This document shows positions 1 to 6,333 of a stretch of DNA of 7,087 bases, piece after piece. A program made the translations under genes and the position numbers. Under the pieces are notes generated by a model. That model ran no database searches. It was not told the origin of the DNA and saw only the letters and a program-made list of their open reading frames with translations. The stretch comes from JACDAN01 sp046729215 (GTDB taxonomy: Bacteria > Actinomycetota > Thermoleophilia > Gaiellales > Gaiellaceae). Positions within the stretch are counted from its first letter, which is position 1. Each line of letters starts with the position of its first letter. The DNA lies in NCBI GenBank assembly GCA_046729215.1, contig JBKPGE010000064.1, positions 1 to 7,087 on the forward strand, given 5' to 3'.

Positions 1-684
1 GCTGCGACGCTCGACGCCGGCGCCTACGGCAAGCTGCTCTGGGCCGTCGGCCTGGTCGGTACGTTCCTCACCGGCCTCTACGCCTTTCGGCTGATCTTCA
101 TCGTCTTCGGCGGCGAGCCCTCACCGTTCGTGCGCGAGCACCTCCACCGGCCGGGGCACACGATGCCGGCTCTGTGGATGGCCTGGACGGTGGGCGCGCT
201 CTCCGTCCTTGCCGTCGTGGGCGGGTGGATTCAGTTCTCCCCCTTCTGGACTCCCATTTCGGACTTCCTCGACCCCGTTGCCGAGCCCGGCATCGAGGCG
301 AGCGGCCTCCAGGATCTGCTGACGAGCGTCCTTGCCGTCGCCCTCGGGCTCGCCGGGATCGGAGTCGCCTGGTGGATCTACTCCGCGCGACGCGCCGAAG
401 TCCCGCGATGGGCATTCGGCCAGCAGCTGCTCGAGCACAAGTTCTACTTCGACGAGGCGTACGACTACGCGTTCTATCGGCCGGCCAACTACGCCGCCCT
501 TGCGGCGATCCAGTTCGTCGAGGGACCGCTGATCGGCGGCTCGATCTCCGCTCTCGCCAGAGGGACGCGCGACGTCAGCACACGGGTGACGGAGGCCCAG
601 ACCGGGCTCCTCCGCACATATGTGCTGGCAATCGGCGGCGGGGTTGCCGTCCTCGCCCTCGTCTTCCTGGCGGTGAAGGCATGA
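1..684 (+). CDS. nuoL: NADH-quinone oxidoreductase subunit L (NuoL), C-terminal part; start outside window
   Basis: This is the last 227 residues of the largest antiporter-like membrane subunit of respiratory complex I, which helps move protons across the cytoplasmic membrane as NADH is oxidised. The frame is open from base 1 and ends at TGA 682-684. Visible are a hydrophobic helix at residues 11-37 of the fragment, two more helices (about 58-80 and 102-120), an amphipathic stretch with the typical NuoL sequence around LEHKFYFDEAYDY, and a final helix ending in FLAVKA. The amphipathic stretch and last helix match the lateral helix and terminal anchor that distinguish NuoL from NuoM and NuoN in known complex I structures. 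The stop overlaps the start of the next gene in ATGA, so translation is probably coupled. The N-terminal antiporter core with its proton-channel lysines lies upstream of the window. Identity is secure from these residues and from the nuoM and nuoN neighbours. Confidence 0.95.
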   Translation, partial: AATLDAGAYGKLLWAVGLVGTFLTGLYAFRLIFIVFGGEPSPFVREHLHRPGHTMPALWMAWTVGALSVLAVVGGWIQFSPFWTPISDFLDPVAEPGIEASGLQDLLTSVLAVALGLAGIGVAWWIYSARRAEVPRWAFGQQLLEHKFYFDEAYDYAFYRPANYAALAAIQFVEGPLIGGSISALARGTRDVSTRVTEAQTGLLRTYVLAIGGGVAVLALVFLAVKA

Positions 685-2090
685 CGGATTGGCTCGCCAC
701 GACCCTGATCCTGCTCCCGGTCGCCGCGGCGCTCGTCGTCTGGCTGCTGCCGCTCAACGATCGCGCCGCGGGCTCGCTCGCGCTCCTGGCCGCCCTGGCG
801 GAGGTAGGGGTCTGGATCAACGCGGTCACCCGCTTCGACTTCGACCGTGGCCTCCAGTTCGAGCAGCAAGAGACCTGGTTCGGCGATCTCGGCGTCTCGT
901 ACCACGTCGGGCTCTTCGGCTTCTCGCTCTGGCTGGTCGGGATGACGGTCGTCGTCATGGCCGCAGCAATCGCCTACGCGTTTTGGAGCGGACGGGTCGC
1001 TGCCCGTGCCTACTTCGGGCTGATGCTGTTCCTCACAGCAGCGGTCGTCGGCGTGTTCTCGGCGCAGGACCTGCTGCTCTTCTACGTCTTCTTCGAGGCG
1101 ATGCTGATTCCGCTCTACGTCCTCGTCGGCGTCTGGGGCGGAGCCGGACGGCTCACTGCAACGCTCAAGTTCGTCATCTACACGATGGCCGGCTCCCTGC
1201 TCATGCTGGCCGCGATCGTCGCGTATGGCATCTCCGAGGGGACCTTCGATCTCGTGGACGGGCCGACGTCGTCGAACGAATGGTTCTTCCTCGGCTTCGT
1301 GGCCGCATTTGCCGTCAAGGCCCCGCTGTTTCCGTTCCACGGCTGGCTGCCAGACGCCTATCGCGAGTCATCGGCGGAGGTCTCCGCCGTCCTGTCCGGA
1401 GTCGTCTCGAAGGCGGCCGCTTACGGCTTTCTCGCCATCGCGATCACGAAGTTCCCGGAGCCCGCGCACGATCTCCGCCCGCTGATCCTCGCGCTCGCGG
1501 CCATAGGGCTCGTCTACGGCTCACTGGTCGCATTTCGGGCGCCGGATGTCCGCGGCGTGATCGCATACTCGAGCCTCGCGCAGATGAGCCTGATCACGAT
1601 CGGACTCTTCGCGATGAACGATCTGGGCCGCTCGGGGGCCGTTCTGCAGATGGTCAACCACGGGCTCCTCTCGGCGGCGCTCTTCCTCGTGGCGGGCACG
1701 ATCGAGCGGCGGACGGCGACCGGCGACTTCGCGCGCCTGGGCGGTATGGCCCGAGGCCGACCCGCCCTCGCCACGGTGCTGATGGCCCTCGGCGTGATCG
1801 CGCTCGCTGTTCCCGGCTCGACGGCGTTCGCAGGGGAGTTCCTGATCCTCGCCGGGATCTTCAACACGGGTTGGGGTTGGGCTCTGGTCGGCGCGAGCGG
1901 GATATTGCTGGCGGCGATGTACATGCTGCGCCTGATCTCCGCGGTGCTGCATGAGAACGTCGGAGCCGCCGTGCCGGACGAGGCGCTCGACCTCCGGCCG
2001 GCCGAGCTCGCAGTCGTCGTCCCCCTCCTCGGGCTCCTGGTGGCGCTGTCGGTCTGGCCGGCGGCGATCACGGAGCACCTCTCGTTCTGA
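681..2090 (+). CDS. nuoM: NADH-quinone oxidoreductase subunit M (NuoM)
   Basis: NuoM is an antiporter-like proton-translocating subunit of complex I. The product is 469 residues, somewhat shorter than the E. coli protein of about 509, and hydrophobic throughout with multiple membrane helices. Key residues are in place: Glu139 in FFEAMLIPLY (equivalent to E. coli Glu144), Lys213 in AVKAPLFPFHGWLPDA (Lys234), Lys244 in SGVVSKAAAYG (Lys265), His327 in MVNHGLLSA and Glu386 in AFAGEFLIL (Glu407). These form the central charged axis of the proton pathway, so the subunit should be functional. ATG 681 overlaps the nuoL stop by four bases, and the first residues run straight into a membrane helix as expected for NuoM. 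No strong Shine-Dalgarno stands at good spacing; translation probably depends on coupling. The TGA stop overlaps the nuoN start. An in-frame extension upstream of 681 exists but lies entirely over nuoL and does not resemble NuoM. Confidence 0.97.
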   Translation: MTDWLATTLILLPVAAALVVWLLPLNDRAAGSLALLAALAEVGVWINAVTRFDFDRGLQFEQQETWFGDLGVSYHVGLFGFSLWLVGMTVVVMAAAIAYAFWSGRVAARAYFGLMLFLTAAVVGVFSAQDLLLFYVFFEAMLIPLYVLVGVWGGAGRLTATLKFVIYTMAGSLLMLAAIVAYGISEGTFDLVDGPTSSNEWFFLGFVAAFAVKAPLFPFHGWLPDAYRESSAEVSAVLSGVVSKAAAYGFLAIAITKFPEPAHDLRPLILALAAIGLVYGSLVAFRAPDVRGVIAYSSLAQMSLITIGLFAMNDLGRSGAVLQMVNHGLLSAALFLVAGTIERRTATGDFARLGGMARGRPALATVLMALGVIALAVPGSTAFAGEFLILAGIFNTGWGWALVGASGILLAAMYMLRLISAVLHENVGAAVPDEALDLRPAELAVVVPLLGLLVALSVWPAAITEHLSF

Positions 2091-3565
2091 TGCCGAAACC
2101 GTCCGTCGACTGGTTCGCCCTTTCGCCCTCGCTGATCCTGCTCGGCGTCGGCGGCGTTTGCCTGCTTGCGGCGGTTCTCGCTCCCGCGCGGACCCGGAGG
2201 CCGCTCTCGGCCGGAGTTGCGGCTGCGGGATTCACCGGAGCCGGCGTCGCGGCCGCGTTTCTCTACTCCGAGAGCCCCGACGCGACGCTCGAGGTCGCGG
2301 GCACGATCGTGCGCGATCGCTACGGCGCTCTCGCGCAGATCATCGTCGCCGGTGCAGGGCTACTCGCGGTCGGCATCTCTTACGGCCAGCGGACGCGCGG
2401 GAGCCACTTGAGCGAGTACTACGCGCTGCTGGCCGCGGCCGGAGGCGGCATGGCGTTCCTCGTGCAGGCGAACGACCTGATGACACTGTTCCTCAGCCTG
2501 GAGTGGTTTTCGGTCTGCCTCTACATCCTCTGCGCGATCGAGATCGACGTCGTCAGCTCCCTGGAAGCGGGCCTCAAGTACCTCATCGTGGGCAGCTTCG
2601 GCTCTGCCGTCCTGCTCTTCGGTTCCGCGCTCGTCTACGGCTCGACGGGCGAGCTGCAGTTCGGGGCAATCGCGACTGCGATCCAGGAGCAGGGGCTCTC
2701 CGACGATGGCCTCATGCTCGCCGGCCTCGCGATGATGCTCGCGGGGTTCTCCTTCAAGGCGTCGGCAGCGCCGTTCCACATGTGGACGCCGGACGTCTAC
2801 GAGGGCGCGCCGACGCCTGTCACAGCATTCATGTCGGCCGCAACGAAGACGGTCGCTCTGGTGCTCGCCCTCCGCGTGCTGGTCACCGCGTTCCCGGGCC
2901 AGGAGGATCTCTGGACGATCGCCGTCGCGGTCATCGCGTGCATCTCGCTGGCCGTTGGGAACCTCGCCGCGATCGTACAGCGGAACCTCAAGCGGATGCT
3001 CGCCTACTCGTCCGTGTCGCACGCCGGCTTCATGCTGATCGCGGTCGCCGCGAACAACGAGCTCGGTGGGCGGGCGCTCCTCTATTACTTGATCCCCTAC
3101 GGGGCGGCTTCGCTGGGGGCGTTCGGCGTCGTCGCTGCCCGAGAGCGGGAGCTCGGCCAGCGGGTCTCGCTCGACAACATCGCCGGGATGGGCTGGGAGC
3201 GGCCGCTGCTCGGCGTCGCCATGTGGGTCTTCATGCTCGCGTTTGCGGGTCTGCCCGTGACCGGCGGCTTCGTCGGCAAGTTCTACGTCTTTGCCGCCGC
3301 CTACGACGCCGGCCTCTGGTGGCTCGTGCTCGTCGGAGTGATCGCGACGGCGATCAGCCTCTACTACTACCTCGCCGTGATCCGCGCGCTGTACATGCGC
3401 ATGCCAGCCGAGCTGCAGCTTGCACCCGCGGGCGGATCGCCGCCGCGCGAGGCGTTGCTGCAGACCACGGTCGCAGCGTGCGTCGCCGTCACGGTCGGCT
3501 CGTTCTTCGCCGTGCAGCCGCTGATCGACGTGGCCGAGAAGGCCGCAGCGCAGCTCCCCTTCTAG
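2090..3565 (+). CDS. nuoN: NADH-quinone oxidoreductase subunit N (NuoN)
   Basis: NuoN is the third antiporter-like proton-pumping subunit of complex I. The product has 491 residues, the usual length for the family, with many membrane helices. Conserved charges are visible: Glu138 in LSLEWFSVCLY (E. coli Glu133), Lys223 in FSFKASAAPFHMWTPDVYEGAP (Lys217), Lys253 in ATKTVAL (Lys247) and Lys397 in GFVGKFYVF (Lys395). The lysine rather than glutamate at the last site is the NuoN hallmark and separates it from NuoM. The ATG starts on the last base of the nuoM stop (TGATG), indicating termination-reinitiation coupling; only a distant GGAG (2072-2075) precedes it. It is normally the last gene of the nuoA-N operon, and here the operon does end: after TAG 3563-3565 come the palindromic repeats and hairpin, then a gene on the opposite strand. 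Confidence 0.97.
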   Translation: MPKPSVDWFALSPSLILLGVGGVCLLAAVLAPARTRRPLSAGVAAAGFTGAGVAAAFLYSESPDATLEVAGTIVRDRYGALAQIIVAGAGLLAVGISYGQRTRGSHLSEYYALLAAAGGGMAFLVQANDLMTLFLSLEWFSVCLYILCAIEIDVVSSLEAGLKYLIVGSFGSAVLLFGSALVYGSTGELQFGAIATAIQEQGLSDDGLMLAGLAMMLAGFSFKASAAPFHMWTPDVYEGAPTPVTAFMSAATKTVALVLALRVLVTAFPGQEDLWTIAVAVIACISLAVGNLAAIVQRNLKRMLAYSSVSHAGFMLIAVAANNELGGRALLYYLIPYGAASLGAFGVVAARERELGQRVSLDNIAGMGWERPLLGVAMWVFMLAFAGLPVTGGFVGKFYVFAAAYDAGLWWLVLVGVIATAISLYYYLAVIRALYMRMPAELQLAPAGGSPPREALLQTTVAACVAVTVGSFFAVQPLIDVAEKAAAQLPF

Positions 3566-3585
3566 CCTTGTAACACAGTGTTACT
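3566..3585. repeat. Palindrome-bearing direct repeat, copy 1
   Basis: The 20-base unit CCTTGTAACACAGTGTTACT begins at the base after the nuoN stop codon. Its core (3570-3584) is a perfect inverted repeat, GTAACAC, centre A, GTGTTAC. A second copy with one mismatch lies 56 bases downstream. The symmetric 7-1-7 design resembles an operator for a dimeric repressor of the TetR type. As RNA it would form only a five-pair stem, so a role in DNA binding seems more likely than a terminator. It sits between convergent gene ends, which is unusual for an operator. Confidence 0.85.
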
Positions 3586-3594
3586 ACACCGGTG

Positions 3595-3615
3595 ACGCCG
3601 CTAGAAAAGCGGCGT
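3595..3615. terminator. Hairpin between convergent genes, possible terminator
   Basis: An 8-base stem, ACGCCGCT (3595-3602) pairing with AGCGGCGT (3608-3615), closes a five-base loop AGAAA. It lies in the 71-base gap between the nuoN stop and the stop of the minus-strand gene. No T run follows the stem on the plus strand, and on the minus strand only AC-rich and G-rich sequence follows, so it is not a classical intrinsic terminator in either direction. GC-rich hairpins lacking a U tract are common at gene ends in high-GC actinobacteria, and its position between convergent genes supports that role. An 8-base palindrome CACCGGTG (3587-3594) lies directly before it. Confidence 0.5.
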
Positions 3616-3621
3616 TCCGGC

Positions 3622-3641
3622 CCTTGTAACACAGTGTCACT
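3622..3641. repeat. Palindrome-bearing direct repeat, copy 2
   Basis: This copy of the 20-base unit reads CCTTGTAACACAGTGTCACT, differing from copy 1 only by C for T at position 17, which breaks one pair of the inverted core (3626-3640). The orientation is the same as in copy 1, and the centres are 56 bases apart. Bases 3637-3639 of this copy are the TGA stop codon of the minus-strand membrane-protein gene, so the repeat reaches into a coding sequence. The mismatch at 3638 lies within that stop codon: a T there, as in copy 1, would give TAA on the minus strand, also a stop, so the change is not forced by the need to end the gene. Confidence 0.8.
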
Positions 3642-3993
3642 GGGCTCGGAGCTCGCGTGCGAGCGCCACGGCGCCCTGGATGCCGATGAGCCCGAGCGAA
3701 GCGGTGAGGGTGGCGCCGCCGATTCCCGGCGGCACGGCGTCGAAAGCGGGAGCGCGCACCGCGGCACTCGCCGTCACGAGCAAGAGGCCGAGCCCCCACA
3801 ACAGCGCCTGGAGCGAGACATCGCCCGGCGGCGGGCCTTCGATCGCGACGACGTCTCCGTAGGCATCGAGGGCCGCGGCTGCGATGACCGGAACGGCGAC
3901 GAGCAGGGCGTAGAACGCGAGATCCGAGCGGCCCGCGGCGTCGGCAAGACCCGCGGCGACGACGAGGGCGACCGGGCCGAGATGCCGTCTCAC
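3637..3993 (-). CDS. Small four-helix membrane protein, function unknown
   Basis: I do not recognise this 118-residue protein. It is strongly hydrophobic, with likely membrane helices at about residues 5-20, 25-42, 60-77 and 88-110. Acidic loops around DAYGD (43-47) and the Pro-rich stretch EGPPPGD (52-58) separate the second and third helices. It ends in a short charged tail, ARELRAQ. Codon third positions are overwhelmingly G or C along the whole reading frame, supporting real coding. The start chosen is GTG at 3993-3991; the frame stays open upstream to 4404 but has no credible start just upstream, and that extension is Arg/Ser-rich and lies over the cyclase gene. No clear Shine-Dalgarno is visible. 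The gene is convergent with nuoN and divergent from the cyclase, with 38 bases between the two starts, so the promoters probably overlap and the pair may be co-regulated. Its TGA stop lies inside repeat copy 2. Confidence 0.75.
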   Translation of the reverse strand: MRRHLGPVALVVAAGLADAAGRSDLAFYALLVAVPVIAAAALDAYGDVVAIEGPPPGDVSLQALLWGLGLLLVTASAAVRAPAFDAVPPGIGGATLTASLGLIGIQGAVALARELRAQ

Positions 3994-4031
3994 CGCGCCG
4001 GCTTCGCCGGGGAGTAGGCTCTTGCTGCCGC
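3994..4031. promoter_or_regulatory. Divergent 38-base start region with small inverted repeat
   Basis: This short gap separates the divergent GTG starts of the small membrane protein and the cyclase, so it should hold control signals for both. It contains CCGGC-TTC-GCCGG (3998-4010), a five-pair inverted repeat with a three-base centre that could form a hairpin in either leader or bind a regulator. There is no good Shine-Dalgarno close to either start; GGAG at 4011-4014 is 17 bases from the cyclase GTG, too far for normal spacing. That makes leaderless or weakly initiated transcripts plausible on both sides. Confidence 0.4.
4015..4020 (+). promoter_or_regulatory. Possible -10 box for the cyclase gene
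   Basis: TAGGCT fits the TANNNT pattern of actinobacterial -10 elements and ends 11 bases before the GTG start at 4032. That spacing would place the transcription start at or very near the GTG, consistent with a leaderless message and with the missing ribosome-binding site. No matching -35 element is visible. A six-base match is weak evidence on its own. Confidence 0.3.
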
Positions 4032-5597
4032 GTGATTCTCTGGCCGCTTGTCTTCGCCGCGCCGCTCGCGGGGCTCGTGCTTCTGCTCGTCCGGCCGGAG
4101 CTGGACTTCCATTGGGAGCACCATCCCGCCCACTTCTGGCTCGTCCTGAGCGTCTCGGCGGTGAGCGTCGCGCTCGGCGCCCTGACGAGCGAGGCGGCGA
4201 CGCGGCGCTCAGACGCGCGTCTCTTCCTCGTCTCGATGGCGTTCTTGACGAGCGCCGGCTTTCTGGGCCTTCACGCGCTCGCCACCCCCGGTGTCCTGCT
4301 CGAGAACAAGAACACGGGCTTCGTGGTCGCGACGTCGGTCGGGCTCTTTCTCGCCTCGATCTTCGCGGCCACCTCGGCACTAGACCTGACGCCTCGGACG
4401 TCATCGGCGATCCTGGCCCGCCGAAGACTGTTCAGATGGGCGCTCGCGGCCGTGCTCGTCGGATGGGGCGCCTGGTCGCTCGCCGAGCTCCCTCCGCTCG
4501 ACCGGCCGCTTCCGCCCAGCGAGGCCGACGCGCCGCTCTACGCGCTCGCCGTTCCCGGAGTCCTTCTCTACGCGTTCGCCGCCTACCGCTACTCGCAGCT
4601 CTACCGTCGACGCCCCGCGACGGTCCTGCTCGGAGTGACCGCTGCGTGGATCCTGTTGGCGGAGGCGTTGGTGGCGGTCGCTTTCGCGCGCAACTGGCAC
4701 GCGACGTGGTGGGAGTGGCACGTCCTGATGGCGGCGGCATTCGGGCTCGTCGCCTACACGGCACTTCGCGAGCGGGCCCGGGGAGAGGTCTTCGCGGGGC
4801 TGTACCTCGACGAGACGCTCGGCCGGATCGACAGCCGCTATGCGTCGGCGGTGAAGGCGGCGGCCTCCGAGGATCTCGATCGCGAGGAGCTTCGGCGCCG
4901 CTTCCAGCTTGGCGCGGAGGAGGCGGCCGTCGTCGCGCGTGCAGCGCAGGAGGTTGCCGACGTCGAGGGCCTGCTTACCCCCTACCTCTCGCCTCAGCTC
5001 GCTGCCCGCCTTCGCGCAGAGCCCGAGGTCGCGAAGCTCGGGGGCGAGGAGCGACACGTCACCGTGCTCTTCGCCGACCTCCAGGGCTTCACGGCCTACT
5101 CGGAACGGCACACGCCCGCCGAGGTGCTCGAGATGCTCAACGGCTACTGGGCGAGAGCCGTGCCGGTCGTGCTCGGCGAGCGCGGCGGGATGATCGAGCG
5201 CTTCGCCGGAGACGCGATCATGGTCGTCTTCAACGCAGCGGCTGACCAGCCCGACCATCCGCAGCTCGCAGCCGAGGCAGGGCTGGCGCTCCAGCAGGCT
5301 GCCGAGGAGCTCGCCCAGAGTGAGCCGGGCCTCCCGAGGTTCCGCGTCGGGATCAACACCGGACCGGCGATCGTCGGGAACGTCGGGACGGCCGAGCAGC
5401 GCAGCTTCACCGCCATCGGGGACACGACGAACCTCGCCTCGCGGCTCCAGACCGTCGCCGAGCCAGGCCAGGTCGTGATCGGGGAAGCCACCTACAGAGC
5501 GATCGGCGACGGCGCCAGCGCGGAGCCGCTCGGCGAGCTGCGGCTCAAGGGCAAGCAGGAACCTGTGGACGCCTACCTCCTGATCGCCCTGGGATAG
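4032..5597 (+). CDS. Membrane-anchored class III adenylate/guanylate cyclase
   Basis: This 521-residue protein should make a cyclic nucleotide from a nucleoside triphosphate on the inner face of the membrane. About eight helices (3-20, 35-52, 63-82, 95-118, 134-150, 167-186, 196-219, 229-246) form an N-terminal membrane domain; a charged helical linker (247-340) leads to the class III catalytic domain (about 341-521). Metal-binding aspartates are Asp349 in VLFADLQGFT and Asp394 in ERFAGDAIMVVF. The transition-state pair is Asn467 and Arg471 in IGDTTNLASRL. Thr460 sits at the base-recognition position, as in class IIIb enzymes, but Arg390 replaces the usual lysine partner, so ATP specificity is likely rather than certain. 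One catalytic domain carries all residues, so it should work as a homodimer. Helix flanks obey the positive-inside rule, and all seven histidines of the membrane domain fall on the outer side, suggesting a sensor. GTG 4032 is the first plausible start; no Shine-Dalgarno precedes it. No known sensor domain was recognised. Confidence 0.9.
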   Translation: MILWPLVFAAPLAGLVLLLVRPELDFHWEHHPAHFWLVLSVSAVSVALGALTSEAATRRSDARLFLVSMAFLTSAGFLGLHALATPGVLLENKNTGFVVATSVGLFLASIFAATSALDLTPRTSSAILARRRLFRWALAAVLVGWGAWSLAELPPLDRPLPPSEADAPLYALAVPGVLLYAFAAYRYSQLYRRRPATVLLGVTAAWILLAEALVAVAFARNWHATWWEWHVLMAAAFGLVAYTALRERARGEVFAGLYLDETLGRIDSRYASAVKAAASEDLDREELRRRFQLGAEEAAVVARAAQEVADVEGLLTPYLSPQLAARLRAEPEVAKLGGEERHVTVLFADLQGFTAYSERHTPAEVLEMLNGYWARAVPVVLGERGGMIERFAGDAIMVVFNAAADQPDHPQLAAEAGLALQQAAEELAQSEPGLPRFRVGINTGPAIVGNVGTAEQRSFTAIGDTTNLASRLQTVAEPGQVVIGEATYRAIGDGASAEPLGELRLKGKQEPVDAYLLIALG

Positions 5598-5600
5598 GCT
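5595..5600 (+). promoter_or_regulatory. Possible -10 box for the UPF0173 gene
   Basis: TAGGCT occurs again here, identical to the hexamer upstream of the cyclase, and includes the TAG stop of the cyclase gene. It lies 28 bases before the ATG at 5629, which would leave a short leader containing the Shine-Dalgarno site. It overlaps GGCTC-C-GAGCC (5597-5607), a perfect 11-base inverted repeat that could be an operator or small hairpin. No -35 element is evident, and read-through from the cyclase is an equally good explanation for expression. Confidence 0.25.
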
Positions 5601-5617
5601 CCGAGCCGCTCAGACCC

Positions 5618-5624
5618 AAGGAGG
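5618..5624 (+). promoter_or_regulatory. Strong Shine-Dalgarno site of the UPF0173 gene
   Basis: AAGGAGG lies four bases before ATG 5629, a near-perfect complement to the 16S rRNA tail at close but workable spacing. It fixes the start of the hydrolase gene. It stands out because the other starts in this window lack a well-placed site and appear to rely on overlap coupling or leaderless initiation. Confidence 0.85.
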
Positions 5625-5628
5625 ATCA

Positions 5629-6333
5629 ATGCCCGACGTCGCACTCACCTGGCTCGGCCACGGGAGCTACCGCATCGATAGCCCCGGCGGCAAGCGCATC
5701 TACGTCGATCCCTGGCTCGACAATCCCAAGTGCCCTGACTCGGAGAAGCAGCCCGAGCGCGTGGACGTGATGCTCATCACGCACGGGCACGGCGATCACG
5801 TCGGCTCGGCGGTGGAGCTGGGTAAGCAGCACTCGCCGACGGTCGTCGCGATCATCGAGCTAGCCACCTGGCTGGAGTCGCAGGGCGTCGAGAACGCGAG
5901 CGCCCTCGGCATGAACAAGGGCGGGACCGTCGAGGTCGACGGGATCAAGTTCCACATGACACACGCGCTCCACTCGAGCGGGTTCATCTCCGACGGCGAC
6001 AGCATCACGTACCTCGGTGATCCGGCCGGGTTCGTGATCGAGTTCGAGAACGGAACGAGCGTGTACGTCGCCGGAGACACGGCGCTCTTCAGCGACATGG
6101 AGCTGATCGGCCGCTACCTGGAGCCAGAAACCGCGATCCTGCCAATCGGAGACCACTTCACGATGGGCCCCCGCCAGGCTGCGGCCGCGCTCGAGCTGCT
6201 CGGTTGCCGGCGTTGCGTCCCGGTGCATTGGGGCACGTTCCCGCTGCTCACCGGCACACCCGACCAGCTCCGCGAGCACGCGACGGGCGTCGAGGTCATC
6301 AGCCCGGAGCCGGGCGAGACGGTCACTCTGTGA
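5629..6333 (+). CDS. UPF0173-type metal-dependent hydrolase (metallo-beta-lactamase fold)
   Basis: This 234-residue protein belongs to the UlaG/UPF0173 branch of the metallo-beta-lactamase superfamily, predicted cytoplasmic hydrolases binding divalent metals. The metal motif THGHGDHVG gives His52, His54, Asp56 and His57. Further ligand candidates are His112 and His115 in MTHALHSSGF, Asp150 in VAGDTALF, His176 in IGDHFTMGP and His200 in VPVHWGTFP. The N-terminal WLGHGSYRI and VDPWLDNP segments are also typical of the family. Length is normal and no signal peptide or membrane helix is present. ATG 5629 follows a strong Shine-Dalgarno. The gene lies 31 bases after the cyclase stop on the same strand. 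Its own stop overlaps the next gene's GTG in GTGA, so it is probably translated together with the DUF1028 protein. The substrate is unknown: family members with known activity include the lactonase UlaG, but UPF0173 proteins in general are uncharacterised. Confidence 0.93.
   Translation: MPDVALTWLGHGSYRIDSPGGKRIYVDPWLDNPKCPDSEKQPERVDVMLITHGHGDHVGSAVELGKQHSPTVVAIIELATWLESQGVENASALGMNKGGTVEVDGIKFHMTHALHSSGFISDGDSITYLGDPAGFVIEFENGTSVYVAGDTALFSDMELIGRYLEPETAILPIGDHFTMGPRQAAAALELLGCRRCVPVHWGTFPLLTGTPDQLREHATGVEVISPEPGETVTL

Noticed and set aside
489..1340. Long minus-strand open frame (283 codons) opposite nuoL and nuoM
   Set aside because: Highly charged, Arg/Glu/Asp-rich translation antisense to clear nuo genes; a typical shadow frame in high-GC coding DNA.
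1951..3573. Long plus-strand open frame (540 codons) over nuoN
   Set aside because: Arg-rich translation without domain signal in the +1-shifted frame of nuoN, whose own frame shows the full family pattern.
3570..3584. Palindromic core of repeat copy 1 as an intrinsic terminator
   Set aside because: With a one-base centre it can form only about five A/T-containing pairs as RNA and no U run follows; a protein-binding site fits better.
3566..3641. CRISPR-like or dif-like interpretation of the paired 20-base repeats
   Set aside because: Only two repeat units with one short spacer that itself forms a hairpin, no cas genes nearby, and no resemblance to the 28-base dif consensus.
3592..4017. Plus-strand open frame of 141 codons opposite the small membrane protein
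   Set aside because: Its translation is low-complexity and charged (Arg, Glu, Gly), whereas the minus strand gives a well-formed four-helix membrane protein with strong G/C third positions.
3994..4404. Upstream extension of the small minus-strand membrane protein to 255 residues
   Set aside because: The extra N-terminal part is Arg/Ser/Pro-rich, lies entirely over the start region and membrane domain of the cyclase, and looks like an antisense shadow; GTG 3993 leads directly into the first helix.
4022..5245. Plus-strand open frame of 407 codons over the cyclase
   Set aside because: Arg/Gly/Ala-rich shadow; the overlapping frame encodes all class III cyclase motifs.
4401..5258. Minus-strand open frame of 285 codons opposite the cyclase
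   Set aside because: Charged translation without hydrophobic core or motif, antisense to a recognised gene.
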